A stretch of 14,305 bases of DNA, from positions 1 to 14,305 of the forward strand of contig DVMO01000085.1 of the NCBI GenBank assembly GCA_018714945.1, written 5' to 3'. A model generated the notes under the pieces. The model saw nothing but the letters and a program-made list of their open reading frames with translations, made no database searches and was not told the DNA's origin. Made by a program: the position numbers and the translations under genes. Source of the stretch: Fimisoma avicola. Its GTDB lineage: Bacteria > Bacillota > Clostridia > Peptostreptococcales > Anaerovoracaceae. This document shows, piece after piece, positions 1 through 6,657 of the stretch (positions within the stretch are counted from its first letter, which is position 1; every line of letters starts with the position of its first letter).

Positions 1-529
1 CTGTGTCTTTGTCAAAATCCGGAGAGAGCTCTCCTCCGCTTATTTCAAGTGACTTGACAGTTTTGTCATTGTCTCCATACACTCCGCCCAGGTCTCCCCA
101 GGTAACTGTATAAAGCAGTGCGATCTCATCACCATCTTCAACCGTCACATCTCCTATACCTACATTCGTAAACCAGTCGTTCAGTGTGGCCGTCCATCCC
201 GAATATGCCACGGCATCGGACTCGCCCAGCCCTTCAACTTCACTTATATATCCGTTTTCGACAATGCTTTTGTTTTCAGCTTCCGCCGCTGCCTTTACGG
301 CATCAAGCATCGTCGATCCCTCCGGTATAGTTACCTTCGTGTCTATCAGAGTACCGCTCCATGAAGGAGCTCCATTTCCCATGTCTTCAGTAAAGGTTGT
401 GTTTTCAATCTTTACATTTACCGTGATCTGGCCGCTCTGTGCAAAAGCCGCCGATGGAATCATGGTCATCATAATGGCGATCATCAAAAGCATTGACAGC
501 CATTTTTTCATGTTCTTGTTTTTTAACAT
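1..529 (-). CDS. Secreted DUF4430 (transcobalamin-like) surface protein, C-terminus outside window
   Basis: About 176 N-terminal codons are visible; the gene runs off the left edge. The ATG at 529-527 follows AGGAG (540-536) by 6 nt, which decides the start. Residues 1-30 form a signal peptide: a Lys-rich start, a Met/Leu/Ile-rich core and an AFA|QS cleavage site. Residues about 31-145 match the DUF4430 fold, with an IPEGSTMLDAV motif near its start and the WTATLNDWFTN and DGDEIALLYT segments typical of the transcobalamin C-terminal-like family. From about residue 160, LEISGGELSPDFDKDT looks like the first strand of a cadherin-like beta-sandwich repeat, so the full protein is probably a long multidomain surface protein. 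Related domains in vertebrate transcobalamin and intrinsic factor bind cobalamin. The upstream cobalamin riboswitch independently points to a B12-linked role. Extracellular cobalamin capture is inference; other DUF4430 proteins may have adhesive roles. Confidence 0.85.
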   Translation of the reverse strand, partial: MLKNKNMKKWLSMLLMIAIMMTMIPSAAFAQSGQITVNVKIENTTFTEDMGNGAPSWSGTLIDTKVTIPEGSTMLDAVKAAAEAENKSIVENGYISEVEGLGESDAVAYSGWTATLNDWFTNVGIGDVTVEDGDEIALLYTVTWGDLGGVYGDNDKTVKSLEISGGELSPDFDKDT

Positions 530-584
530 GATCCTCTCCTCTTTTCTTAAATAAAAGCAATAGCTGATCGAGGTGTTTAGGATA

Positions 585-617
585 GCGGGGCGAAGCCTTT
601 GGCAGCCAACACCCCGC
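585..617 (-). other. GC-rich hairpin in the leader of the DUF4430 gene
   Basis: GCGGGG at 617-612 can pair with CCCCGC at 590-585 on the minus strand, with further internal pairing around GGCTGCC and GGC. It sits between the terminator and the ribosome binding site. No U-run follows it, so it is not an intrinsic terminator. It may stabilise the processed mRNA or take part in riboswitch refolding. Confidence 0.4.
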
Positions 618-630
618 AGGATGAAAAGCT

Positions 631-665
631 TGCCTAAAAAAGCGCCCCTCCAAAGAGGGACGCTT
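631..665 (-). terminator. Intrinsic terminator in the cobalamin riboswitch expression platform
   Basis: On the minus strand AAGCGTCCCTC, a TTTG loop and GAGGGGCGCTT form a nearly perfect stem followed by a run of T. It lies between the cobalamin aptamer and the start codon of the secreted protein, where a ligand-controlled transcription terminator is expected. The simplest model is that B12 binding favours this hairpin and switches the gene off. Confidence 0.85.
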
Positions 666-685
666 ACTGATATTTAATCGCCGTC

Positions 686-721
686 TGCCTGCAAACCGTA
701 TTGCTCCGCTTATCGCAGGCA
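686..721 (-). other. Hairpin between the cobalamin aptamer and the terminator
   Basis: TGCCTGC (721-715) pairs with GCAGGCA (692-686) around a 22-nt loop on the minus strand. It is in the expression platform and may be part of an alternative fold, but which elements compete cannot be settled by eye. Confidence 0.4.
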
Positions 722-753
722 AAGAAAAAATCTCAGTCTCACCTCAGAAGACT

Positions 754-941
754 CGATACATTAAAGCAGACAGGTCTACCGACTTGATCCTTATAACCTA
801 CCGGGAACGCCTTCTCAAAGCTTATGCTCCAATGGCCGGCGCCGTAACGCCAGTTCCTTTCGTAGATCTCACGGGTGCTGAGACACAGTGCCGGATTCTC
901 ACCGGCTTCCGATTTGTCTTACTTTTATCTATTCGATTGTC
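754..941 (-). promoter_or_regulatory. Cobalamin (B12) riboswitch aptamer
   Basis: Minus-strand reading shows the conserved core GGAAGCCGGTGAGAATCCGG (910-891) followed by CACTG, and near the 3' end the B12 box AGTCGGTAGACCTGTCTG (783-766), matching the canonical AGCCAGGAGACCTGCC-type box. The P3 arm GCCGG/CCGGC is intact. The 5' segment CGAATAGATAAAAGTAAGACA minus its first bases (about 935-915) pairs imperfectly with TGTCTGCTTTAATGTATCG (772-754), giving the closing P1 helix. The predicted transcript start at about 941 lies just before P1. A terminator follows about 90 nt downstream, then the secreted DUF4430 gene, so control is probably by transcription attenuation. I saw no obvious separate P2 arm. 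Confidence 0.88.
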
Positions 942-947
942 AAATAT

Positions 948-977
948 ATCTTACTACCTGAAAAGGGGTGATGTCAA
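948..977 (-). promoter_or_regulatory. Promoter of the riboswitch-DUF4430 transcript
   Basis: A perfect -35 TTGACA (977-972) lies 18 nt upstream of TAAGAT (953-948, 4/6 match to the -10 consensus). Transcription would begin near 941, immediately before the riboswitch P1 helix. A second TTGACA at 943-938 has no fitting -10 and is less likely to be used. Confidence 0.65.
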
Positions 978-1037
978 TACAAATTTGCCGTACACAGCTT
1001 GAGCCGCCGCAGCCTTAACTTCGGTCTCCCTCCTTTA

Positions 1038-2489
1038 TCACAGGTTTGAGGATTTATCCACCAGTGATGCCAGGATTTCCAGGGCTCTGTCCACTTCTTC
1101 AGGCTCAGCATAGGCATAGGAAAGCCTGATCGCTCTGTTTTCGGCATAGTCATATATGTTTCCTGGATTGAAGAGGATCCCGTGTTTAAGGGCTTCCTGA
1201 AAAAGCCGGTCCACCGGCACTTTTCCATTCAGCCTGAGCCAGATATAAAATCCTCCCTTTGGGACATCCCACCGGGCCATGCCGCCGAAATACCGCTCCA
1301 GAGCGGCCAGGGCGTTATCCCTCCGCTGTTTCAGCTCTCCCCGCAGCCAGTCCAGATATATATCATAATCTCCTCCTGACAGCAGCTCAGTCATTATCCA
1401 CTGGGATACGGAACTTGCCCCGTAGTCGGTCTGCATCTTCACATCGCCGAGCCTGTAGACTACTGATTCAGGGCCTACCACCCAGCCTGTCCTCAGGCCC
1501 GGAGCCATGGTCTTTGAAACGGTACCCATATATATGACGGTCCCGTTCCTGTCCTGAGCCTTTATGGCCTCTGGAGGCTTTTCATCTATCCACAGCTGGC
1601 CGTAAGCATCGTCCTCGATGATGGGCAGCCTTTCTTTCTGACAGAAATTCAAAAGGTTCAGCCGTCTCTGCCGGCTCATCACATTACCTGTGGGATTCTG
1701 ATTGGTCGGTATGGTATATATCAGTCCTTTGTCTGATCGGTCTTTTATCTCCCAGTATTTGAGTCCTTCCTGGTCCATGGGCACTCCCATCAGGCCCATT
1801 CCCGCCGACTGAAAGACCTGGAGAGATTTCAGGTAAGTTGGGGCTTCCGTATAAACCATGCTGCCTTTCTTGAGCATGCATACAGAAATAAGCTGAAGGC
1901 CCTGCAATGAGCCTGATACTATCAGGATGTTCCCCGGCGTACACTGGATGTTCTGTTCTGCATAAAGCCTTTCTGCCAGTACCTGTCTCAGCTCCGGCAG
2001 GCCCAGAGGTCCCAGATAGTTCAGGGAAGTCATCCTGGACGGCAGCTTTTTCAGTATCTTGTTGACCAGTTTTGACGGATACAGGGACGGCGACAGCTCT
2101 CCTGTACCTATCCTGATATAACCCGGCTCAAATTCCAGTTTGTTTATGGTCCTGATGGTCTCCAGATTAGCCTTGAAAGGTCCGCTCTCGATGTACCGGT
2201 TCCAGTCCGGCGGCCGGCTGGCCAGAAGAGACCAGGTATTGCTCTTTACCCTTGTGCCTCCGCCGAAATCGCTTTCCAGCACATCGCAGGCTATCAGTTC
2301 TTCCATGGCGGCAACGATGGTGCTCCTGTTGACGCCGAAAGCCTCTGCCATAGCACGCTGAGAGGGCAGACGGCTCCCGATCGCCCAGTCGCCGCTGCCC
2401 ACTTTTTCTCTCACATATTGTATTATCTGCTTATATACCGGCTCCCGGCTGTCCTTGTCCGGTTTCCAGTCAAATTCAACAGTTTTCAT
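1038..2489 (-). CDS. MocR/PdxR-type transcriptional regulator (GntR HTH fused to aminotransferase)
   Basis: This 483-residue protein has the two-part MocR layout. Residues about 15-85 are a GntR-family winged helix: EPVYKQIIQYVREKV, then the LPSQRAMAEAFGVNRSTI recognition region, then a GGGTRV wing. Residues about 115-480 are a fold-type I aminotransferase domain. PLP contacts are visible: PTNQNPTG (261-268), EDDAYG (292-297) and the Schiff-base lysine K326 in GTVSKTMAPGLRTGW. MocR proteins use PLP or a PLP-amino acid adduct as effector. The ATG is 5 nt after the stop of the upstream cyclodeaminase-family gene and has only a weak ribosome binding site, so it is probably translationally coupled as the last gene of the aminotransferase operon. 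It likely regulates that operon, as GabR does for GABA genes. No clear terminator follows it. Confidence 0.92.
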   Translation of the reverse strand: MKTVEFDWKPDKDSREPVYKQIIQYVREKVGSGDWAIGSRLPSQRAMAEAFGVNRSTIVAAMEELIACDVLESDFGGGTRVKSNTWSLLASRPPDWNRYIESGPFKANLETIRTINKLEFEPGYIRIGTGELSPSLYPSKLVNKILKKLPSRMTSLNYLGPLGLPELRQVLAERLYAEQNIQCTPGNILIVSGSLQGLQLISVCMLKKGSMVYTEAPTYLKSLQVFQSAGMGLMGVPMDQEGLKYWEIKDRSDKGLIYTIPTNQNPTGNVMSRQRRLNLLNFCQKERLPIIEDDAYGQLWIDEKPPEAIKAQDRNGTVIYMGTVSKTMAPGLRTGWVVGPESVVYRLGDVKMQTDYGASSVSQWIMTELLSGGDYDIYLDWLRGELKQRRDNALAALERYFGGMARWDVPKGGFYIWLRLNGKVPVDRLFQEALKHGILFNPGNIYDYAENRAIRLSYAYAEPEEVDRALEILASLVDKSSNL

Positions 2490-2494
2490 GGTCT

Positions 2495-3484
2495 CTACAA
2501 GAATTCAAAATACTGTCCCAGTCCCTTTTCCAGGGCCGCCTGATATACTCTTACGGCAGTCACATTATCCTGAATGGCCATCCCTGTGGTGTCAAATATA
2601 GTGATCTCGTCGTCATTTTCCCTGCCCGGCAGCTTGCCGCACAGGATGGCTCCGATCTCGCCGTAGATGTCCTCTTCTCTGATGACGCCGTTTACGATGG
2701 CGTTCCTGGTCTCTCCTCTGGCAACGCACTGGGCTATGCTGTCGTTGACTACCTTGGCTCTGCCAAAGATCGCAGGATCCCACTCATTCTTTCCGGCCAT
2801 ATCGGCGCCGACGGCGACTATGTGAGTTCCCGGTCTTACGAGGCCGGCGCTGACCATGTATTCCCTGGACGGAGTGGTGGATACAGCAATGTCAGCATCC
2901 TTCATGGCCTCCTCAGGAGACTGGCAGATGACCACCTGCCTGCCGGTTTCTTTTTCCATCTCGGTCTTGTAGCTGAACAGTTCTTCCGGATACTGGCTGA
3001 AAACATTGATCTTCTCTATGTTTTCCATGACGGTACAGATCCCTCTCACCTGCATCCTGGCCTGTCCGCCGCCGCCGAACACTGCTACGGTCTTGGAATC
3101 TTTTCTTGCAAGAAGCCCGCAGGAAACCGCTCCGGCGGCTCCTGTCCTTATGCCTGTTATGAGGCTTCCGTCCATGATACAGAGTATCTCGCCGGTGGTG
3201 CCATCCAGGAGCAGGATGGTCCCTATCATAGTCGGCAGATCGTTGGTCTTTCCGTTATCATAAAAGCCTGATGCGATCTTGATCGAAGCGACCTTGTTCA
3301 TCTTGCTGTAGCAGGATTTGATATCGGTCTCCCCGTTGTTTTCCGGCATTTCCATGGAAACGATGTCCGGCTGCTGTACTTCGCCCCGGTCGAAGGCCAT
3401 ATAGCCTTCTCTGACCGATTCTATGACCTGCTCCATGGAAAGGAGGCTTTCAACATCTTTTAAGTTGAGGAGCAAAGTTTTCAT
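2495..3484 (-). CDS. Ornithine cyclodeaminase/mu-crystallin family protein
   Basis: The 329-residue length is normal for this NAD(P)-dependent family. Visible hallmarks are TGIRTGAAGAVSC (110-122) with the conserved Arg113, the Rossmann glycine-rich loop VAVFGGGGQA (133-142), the VSTTPSR segment and VGADMAGKNEWDP (225-237) with a conserved Asp228 in the position of the catalytic aspartate of ornithine cyclodeaminase. Members include ornithine cyclodeaminase, ketimine reductase, alanine dehydrogenase (archaeal) and imino acid reductases in biosynthesis, so the reaction cannot be fixed from sequence. It lies 15 nt downstream of an aminotransferase gene and 5 nt upstream of a MocR regulator. A role acting on the keto or imino product of the neighbouring transaminase, or supplying its substrate, is inferred. 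The start follows a GGGGGG tract with 9-nt spacing. Confidence 0.9.
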   Translation of the reverse strand: MKTLLLNLKDVESLLSMEQVIESVREGYMAFDRGEVQQPDIVSMEMPENNGETDIKSCYSKMNKVASIKIASGFYDNGKTNDLPTMIGTILLLDGTTGEILCIMDGSLITGIRTGAAGAVSCGLLARKDSKTVAVFGGGGQARMQVRGICTVMENIEKINVFSQYPEELFSYKTEMEKETGRQVVICQSPEEAMKDADIAVSTTPSREYMVSAGLVRPGTHIVAVGADMAGKNEWDPAIFGRAKVVNDSIAQCVARGETRNAIVNGVIREEDIYGEIGAILCGKLPGRENDDEITIFDTTGMAIQDNVTAVRVYQAALEKGLGQYFEFL

Positions 3485-3499
3485 CTTCCAGCGCCCCCC

Positions 3500-4627
3500 T
3501 TATCTGGTAAATCCGTTTTCGATAAGGAATTCTTCAAATTTCTCAAGAGCTTCCGGTACGCCTTTTCTGCCGTATCCTACGCGGAAATACTGTTCGTCCA
3601 TATCGTAGATGGTTGCAGGCAGCAGCAGGACGCCTTTCTTGTCTACGGCCATCTGGCAGAAGTCCTTCACAGGCATGTCGATGAGCAGTTTGTGGAAAGC
3701 CACCGGACCGGCCTTGATAGGTCTTGTGGAAAACAGATAGTCGTATTTGCTGAAAAATCCATCGGCGATCTTGATGTTCTCCTCGATCAGCTTGCGGCTT
3801 CTTTCCAGAAGCTCGTCGCTGTGCTTGAGTGCTACCTTGGAAAGGTATTCGGACGGTGCGGAGTCGCATATGCTCATGTAATGTTTAAACTTAACTACCT
3901 TGCTGAGAGTTTCCACATCCTTGGATACCAGCCAGCCCACACGAAGGCCTGCCAGACCGTATGCCTTGGACATTACGCCCAGGGAAACGCACTTGTCGTA
4001 GCGGTCGGCCATCCAGTTTCTCTTTTCACCATCCATCTCGATTCCCTTGTAAACTTCGTCTGCCAGGAGATAGATGCCGTGTTTGCGGCAGATGTCGCAG
4101 AGTCTTTCGATCTCAGCGTTGGTAAATGTATATCCTGTAGGGTTGTTAGGCGAGTTGACTGCTATGACCTTGGTGTTAGGACGGATAAGGCTTTCCAGCT
4201 CGTCAAAGTCTACCACCCATTTTTCGCCGTCGTCCCTGATCATCCATTTGTCGAATTCGCAGCCAGGCACTGAGTTGGCAACTTCATATGCTGACTGGTA
4301 GTTTGGATACATGGCTATCATGTGGTCGCCCGGATCCAGCATGACATTCATGTATGCGAACAGAGCTTCCTGTGCTCCGTGGAAAACGAGTACATTTTTG
4401 TCTTCCATATCTTCATAGAGTCCTGCTATGATCTTGCGGAGTTCCGGGTCGCCCCAGGTCTCTGTATAGCCCAGCCACTGCTTCAGATAGCCTTCTTTGG
4501 CGCCCGGTTCCATGGCCAGCAGTTCTTCTGTGGTCATGGATTCGCAGTCCGACTGGGTAAGCAGGTAAGGAGCAGTAAATTCATAAAGTCCAAAGTAACA
4601 TTCCAATTTAAAATCCCTGATCTTCAT
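3500..4627 (-). CDS. Fold-type I PLP-dependent aminotransferase (class I/II)
   Basis: The 375-residue protein carries the class I/II signature residues: SPNNPTG (159-165), LLADEVY (187-193) with the PLP-pyridine Asp190, and the Schiff-base Lys221 in GVMSKAYGLAGLRVGW. The C-terminal YFRVGYGR supplies the likely substrate-carboxylate arginine. Its N-terminus (DFKLECYFGLYEF... GYTETWGDPELR) resembles a clade that includes capreomycidine synthase-like enzymes as well as many unassigned clostridial aminotransferases, so substrate specificity is open. The ATG has GGAGG 5 nt upstream. It is first in an operon with an ornithine cyclodeaminase-family protein and a MocR regulator, preceded by an extended -10 promoter. 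The pairing suggests catabolism or cyclisation of a basic or small amino acid, which is inference. Confidence 0.9.
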   Translation of the reverse strand: MKIRDFKLECYFGLYEFTAPYLLTQSDCESMTTEELLAMEPGAKEGYLKQWLGYTETWGDPELRKIIAGLYEDMEDKNVLVFHGAQEALFAYMNVMLDPGDHMIAMYPNYQSAYEVANSVPGCEFDKWMIRDDGEKWVVDFDELESLIRPNTKVIAVNSPNNPTGYTFTNAEIERLCDICRKHGIYLLADEVYKGIEMDGEKRNWMADRYDKCVSLGVMSKAYGLAGLRVGWLVSKDVETLSKVVKFKHYMSICDSAPSEYLSKVALKHSDELLERSRKLIEENIKIADGFFSKYDYLFSTRPIKAGPVAFHKLLIDMPVKDFCQMAVDKKGVLLLPATIYDMDEQYFRVGYGRKGVPEALEKFEEFLIENGFTR

Positions 4628-4710
4628 TTTTTCCTCCGTTCTTTCCAGGTCCCAGCCCAGCTAAGGATAATCCCATATCCTCAAACCGGATGTTCCCATG
4701 ATATGCGTTC

Positions 4711-4737
4711 ATTATACCATATGCTTTTGCCTTTTGA
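4711..4737 (-). promoter_or_regulatory. Extended -10 promoter of the aminotransferase operon
   Basis: TGG followed by a perfect TATAAT (4716-4711) forms an extended -10 element. A partial -35, GTGTCA, lies 18 nt upstream. It is about 80 nt ahead of the aminotransferase ATG, in the gap after the glycosidase gene, where I see no convincing terminator. The region is therefore both promoter and possible read-through zone. Confidence 0.6.
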
Positions 4738-4771
4738 CACAACCATAACATTCTTTTTTTACCCAACCAAA

Positions 4772-5965
4772 TTACATTATGCCCATCATCTTCTTGGTGA
4801 GCAGGATGCGTGCGACTGACTGGTCGATCCTGCTTTCAGAAATCCGCCCGTTCCTGACCGCCTGGACTACAGCCGGATACTGTGTTTCGTAATCTGTGCA
4901 GCAAAGCAGGTCGTTTCCGGCAATGACGGCCATGACCGCAGCTTCCTGCCCTTGAGTATACTGGCTGATCGCATCCATATACAGGTCATCAGTTATAATG
5001 AGTCCGGAAAACCCAAGCTCCTCTCTCAGGATATCATGGACTGCCGGCGACAGGGACGCAGGCCTGCTACTGTCCACAGCATTTATTATATTATGTGACA
5101 CCAATATCACCGGCGCTCCTGCTTCTATGCCGCTTTCAAAGGGCAGAAAATCATTCTGCCTGAAGCTTTCAAGGCTGCGTTCATCAATGGCGATGCCTGT
5201 ATGGGTATCCACATTGCTGCCGTATCCCGGAAAATGTTTGAGTACGCTTCCTATCCCGTTTTGTTCCATCACATCCACAACAGTCCTGACATACTGTGCT
5301 GTGTCCTGCGGGCTTCCCCCAAAAGCTCTTGGATACATGTAATCTGAAGGATCTGCCGGCACATCAGCCACAGGTGCAAAATTAAGGTTTATGCCCAGGG
5401 AGCCCAAAAGCCTGCATTTTTCCTCTGTATCACTTTTTATAAGTTCCCATCCGCCCTCATCATACAGTTCCCTTGGAGAATGGAACGGCACTGCTCTGAA
5501 CTGAGGATAAAGACTGATCCTGTTTACGATGCCTCCCTCTTCGTCTACTCCTATGAACATTGGTATCTTGGCGGCATCCTGATAGCTTGCGATATGCTCT
5601 CTTACCTGGTCCGGCGTATTGTCCCTGAAATCAGCAGAAAAGAGTATATACCCTCCAAACTGGTATTTTTCCTGAACAGCGGCAGCGTCCGGCGATGGAC
5701 AGCGTACCATGAACATCTGGGCTACTTTTTCCTCCAGAGTCATGGAAGAAAGACTTTCTGCCGTACTCAGGATCTGATCCTCCATGTTGCCTTTTGCGCT
5801 GTTCAATCTTTCTTTTGCCTTTTCCAACTCTCCTGTCACAGCAATCTCCAGCCGCATGTTCTCAGCCTTCATGTTATATGTTTCGTCACTCGCCGGCGAG
5901 CAGCCAGTCAATATTATAATCCACGCCAGCAGAGCAAAGATCATCCTCGTAAATATCTTTTTCAT
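4772..5965 (-). CDS. Lipoprotein glycoside hydrolase family 3 (beta-N-acetylhexosaminidase, NagZ/YbbD-like)
   Basis: The 397-residue protein starts with a lipoprotein signal peptide; the lipobox LTGC places the lipidated Cys at 22, so it should be anchored outside the membrane. A charged, helix-prone linker (about 30-75) precedes the GH3 N-terminal TIM-barrel domain (about 75-395). Motifs seen: GVDEEGG (139-145), LGINLNFAPVADV (188-202), KHFPGYG (243-249) followed by the D253-x-H255 pair that acts as general acid/base in NagZ-type enzymes, and IITDDLYMDAIS (323-334) containing the nucleophile aspartate. It lacks the second GH3 domain, as NagZ does. Expected activity is exo-removal of beta-N-acetylglucosamine from muropeptides or other cell-wall fragments. 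It stands alone with its own promoter. GAGGGG precedes the start. Confidence 0.9.
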   Translation of the reverse strand: MKKIFTRMIFALLAWIIILTGCSPASDETYNMKAENMRLEIAVTGELEKAKERLNSAKGNMEDQILSTAESLSSMTLEEKVAQMFMVRCPSPDAAAVQEKYQFGGYILFSADFRDNTPDQVREHIASYQDAAKIPMFIGVDEEGGIVNRISLYPQFRAVPFHSPRELYDEGGWELIKSDTEEKCRLLGSLGINLNFAPVADVPADPSDYMYPRAFGGSPQDTAQYVRTVVDVMEQNGIGSVLKHFPGYGSNVDTHTGIAIDERSLESFRQNDFLPFESGIEAGAPVILVSHNIINAVDSSRPASLSPAVHDILREELGFSGLIITDDLYMDAISQYTQGQEAAVMAVIAGNDLLCCTDYETQYPAVVQAVRNGRISESRIDQSVARILLTKKMMGIM

Positions 5966-5990
5966 CGCCTTTTGCCCCTCCCCAGTGTTC

Positions 5991-6019
5991 AGTATGCCAT
6001 ATTTATAATATTATTGCAA
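5991..6019 (-). promoter_or_regulatory. Promoter of the GH3 lipoprotein gene
   Basis: TTGCAA (6019-6014) and CATACT (5996-5991) are separated by 17 nt on the minus strand, each matching 4 of 6 consensus bases. The start codon is 26 nt below the -10, leaving room for the GAGGGG ribosome binding site. Confidence 0.45.
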
Positions 6020-6031
6020 TATCATGAATAA

Positions 6032-6081
6032 ACATACTTTATGAAGTCTGTGGCGGCAAGGAACCCCGCCTTAAAGTATGT
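6032..6081. repeat. Two-tier palindrome upstream of the GH3 gene
   Basis: ACATACTTTA (6032-6041) is the exact reverse complement of TAAAGTATGT (6072-6081). Inside, GGCGG (6052-6056) pairs with CCGCC (6066-6070). The rest of the interval from 5966 to 6195 shows no gene. There is no U-tract on either side, so an operator or a structured RNA is more likely than a terminator. It sits just upstream of the -35 at 6019. Confidence 0.5.
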
Positions 6082-6195
6082 CCCGCATAAAGACATGCAC
6101 ATCCATGGAAATATAGTCAAAAAACTCTCCTTCCATGCGTGATTCCGATACAGCTATCCAGAAGCATGCAATATTTTCAGTGAACGCAACAGCAT

Positions 6196-6225
6196 AAAAA
6201 GCCCGGCACCAAAGAAGGTGCCGGG
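6196..6225 (-). terminator. Intrinsic terminator of the ior/paaK/ACT operon
   Basis: On the minus strand CCCGGCACC, a 6-nt loop and GGTGCCGGG form a perfect 9-bp GC-rich stem, followed after GC by a run of five T. It lies 22 nt beyond the stop codon of the ACT-domain gene, closing the five-gene operon. The opposite strand has no T-run, so it acts in one direction. Confidence 0.93.
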
Positions 6226-6246
6226 TTCAAGGAGCGTTTTTCAGTT

Positions 6247-6636
6247 TTACATCCCCAGTATCTCAAGGGCTTTCTTTGGTTCTTCCACTTTCATTATGAT
6301 CGTGGCTTCTCCTGTTACTGCTCTTATGGTCGAATAAATATAATCTATGCCTATGCCGGCAGCAGCAAAGGCTTTGAGGATCTTGTCAAGTCCGCCCGGC
6401 TTATCCTCCACAGATACTGCGATCACTTCTGTTATGCTGGCAGTAAAGCCATGTTCCTTGAGGATTTCCGTTGCTTTTTCAGGATCTTCCACAATACATC
6501 TGAGGATCCCGAAATCCACGGTATCTGCAATGGTACAGGCTATAATGTCTATGTTGTTTTCTGCCAGGACTCCTGTCAGGTCTGACAATCTTCCTGTCGT
6601 ATTCTCCACAAATACGGACATCTGCTTCATTAACAT
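6247..6636 (-). CDS. Tandem ACT-domain protein
   Basis: The 129-residue protein consists of two ACT domains and nothing else: residues about 3-68 (MSVFVENTTGRLSDLTGVL... ) and about 70-129 (AVSVEDKPGGLDKILKAF...). Both carry the usual ligand-site region NTTGRLS or DKPGGLD between the first strand and helix. ACT domains bind amino acids or related small ligands and regulate metabolism allosterically. This small type is commonly found beside indolepyruvate oxidoreductase and phenylacetate-CoA ligase genes, so the ligand is probably an aromatic amino acid or its keto acid (inference). It is the last gene of the operon, 21 nt after the ligase stop. GGAGG with 6-nt spacing supports the first ATG rather than the second one two codons later. 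Confidence 0.92.
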   Translation of the reverse strand: MLMKQMSVFVENTTGRLSDLTGVLAENNIDIIACTIADTVDFGILRCIVEDPEKATEILKEHGFTASITEVIAVSVEDKPGGLDKILKAFAAAGIGIDYIYSTIRAVTGEATIIMKVEEPKKALEILGM

Positions 6637-6657
6637 GGTTTTCCTCCTTATGATGGG

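Noticed and set aside
186..554. Plus-strand open frame of 122 codons
   Set aside because: It lies antisense to the DUF4430 gene, which has a signal peptide, ribosome binding site and domain match; the plus frame has none.
974..1228. Minus-strand open frame of 84 codons
   Set aside because: It overlaps the MocR regulator 3' end in another frame and has no domain or ribosome binding site.
3692..4273. Plus-strand open frame of 193 codons
   Set aside because: It is the antisense shadow of the aminotransferase gene, whose catalytic motifs cover this stretch.
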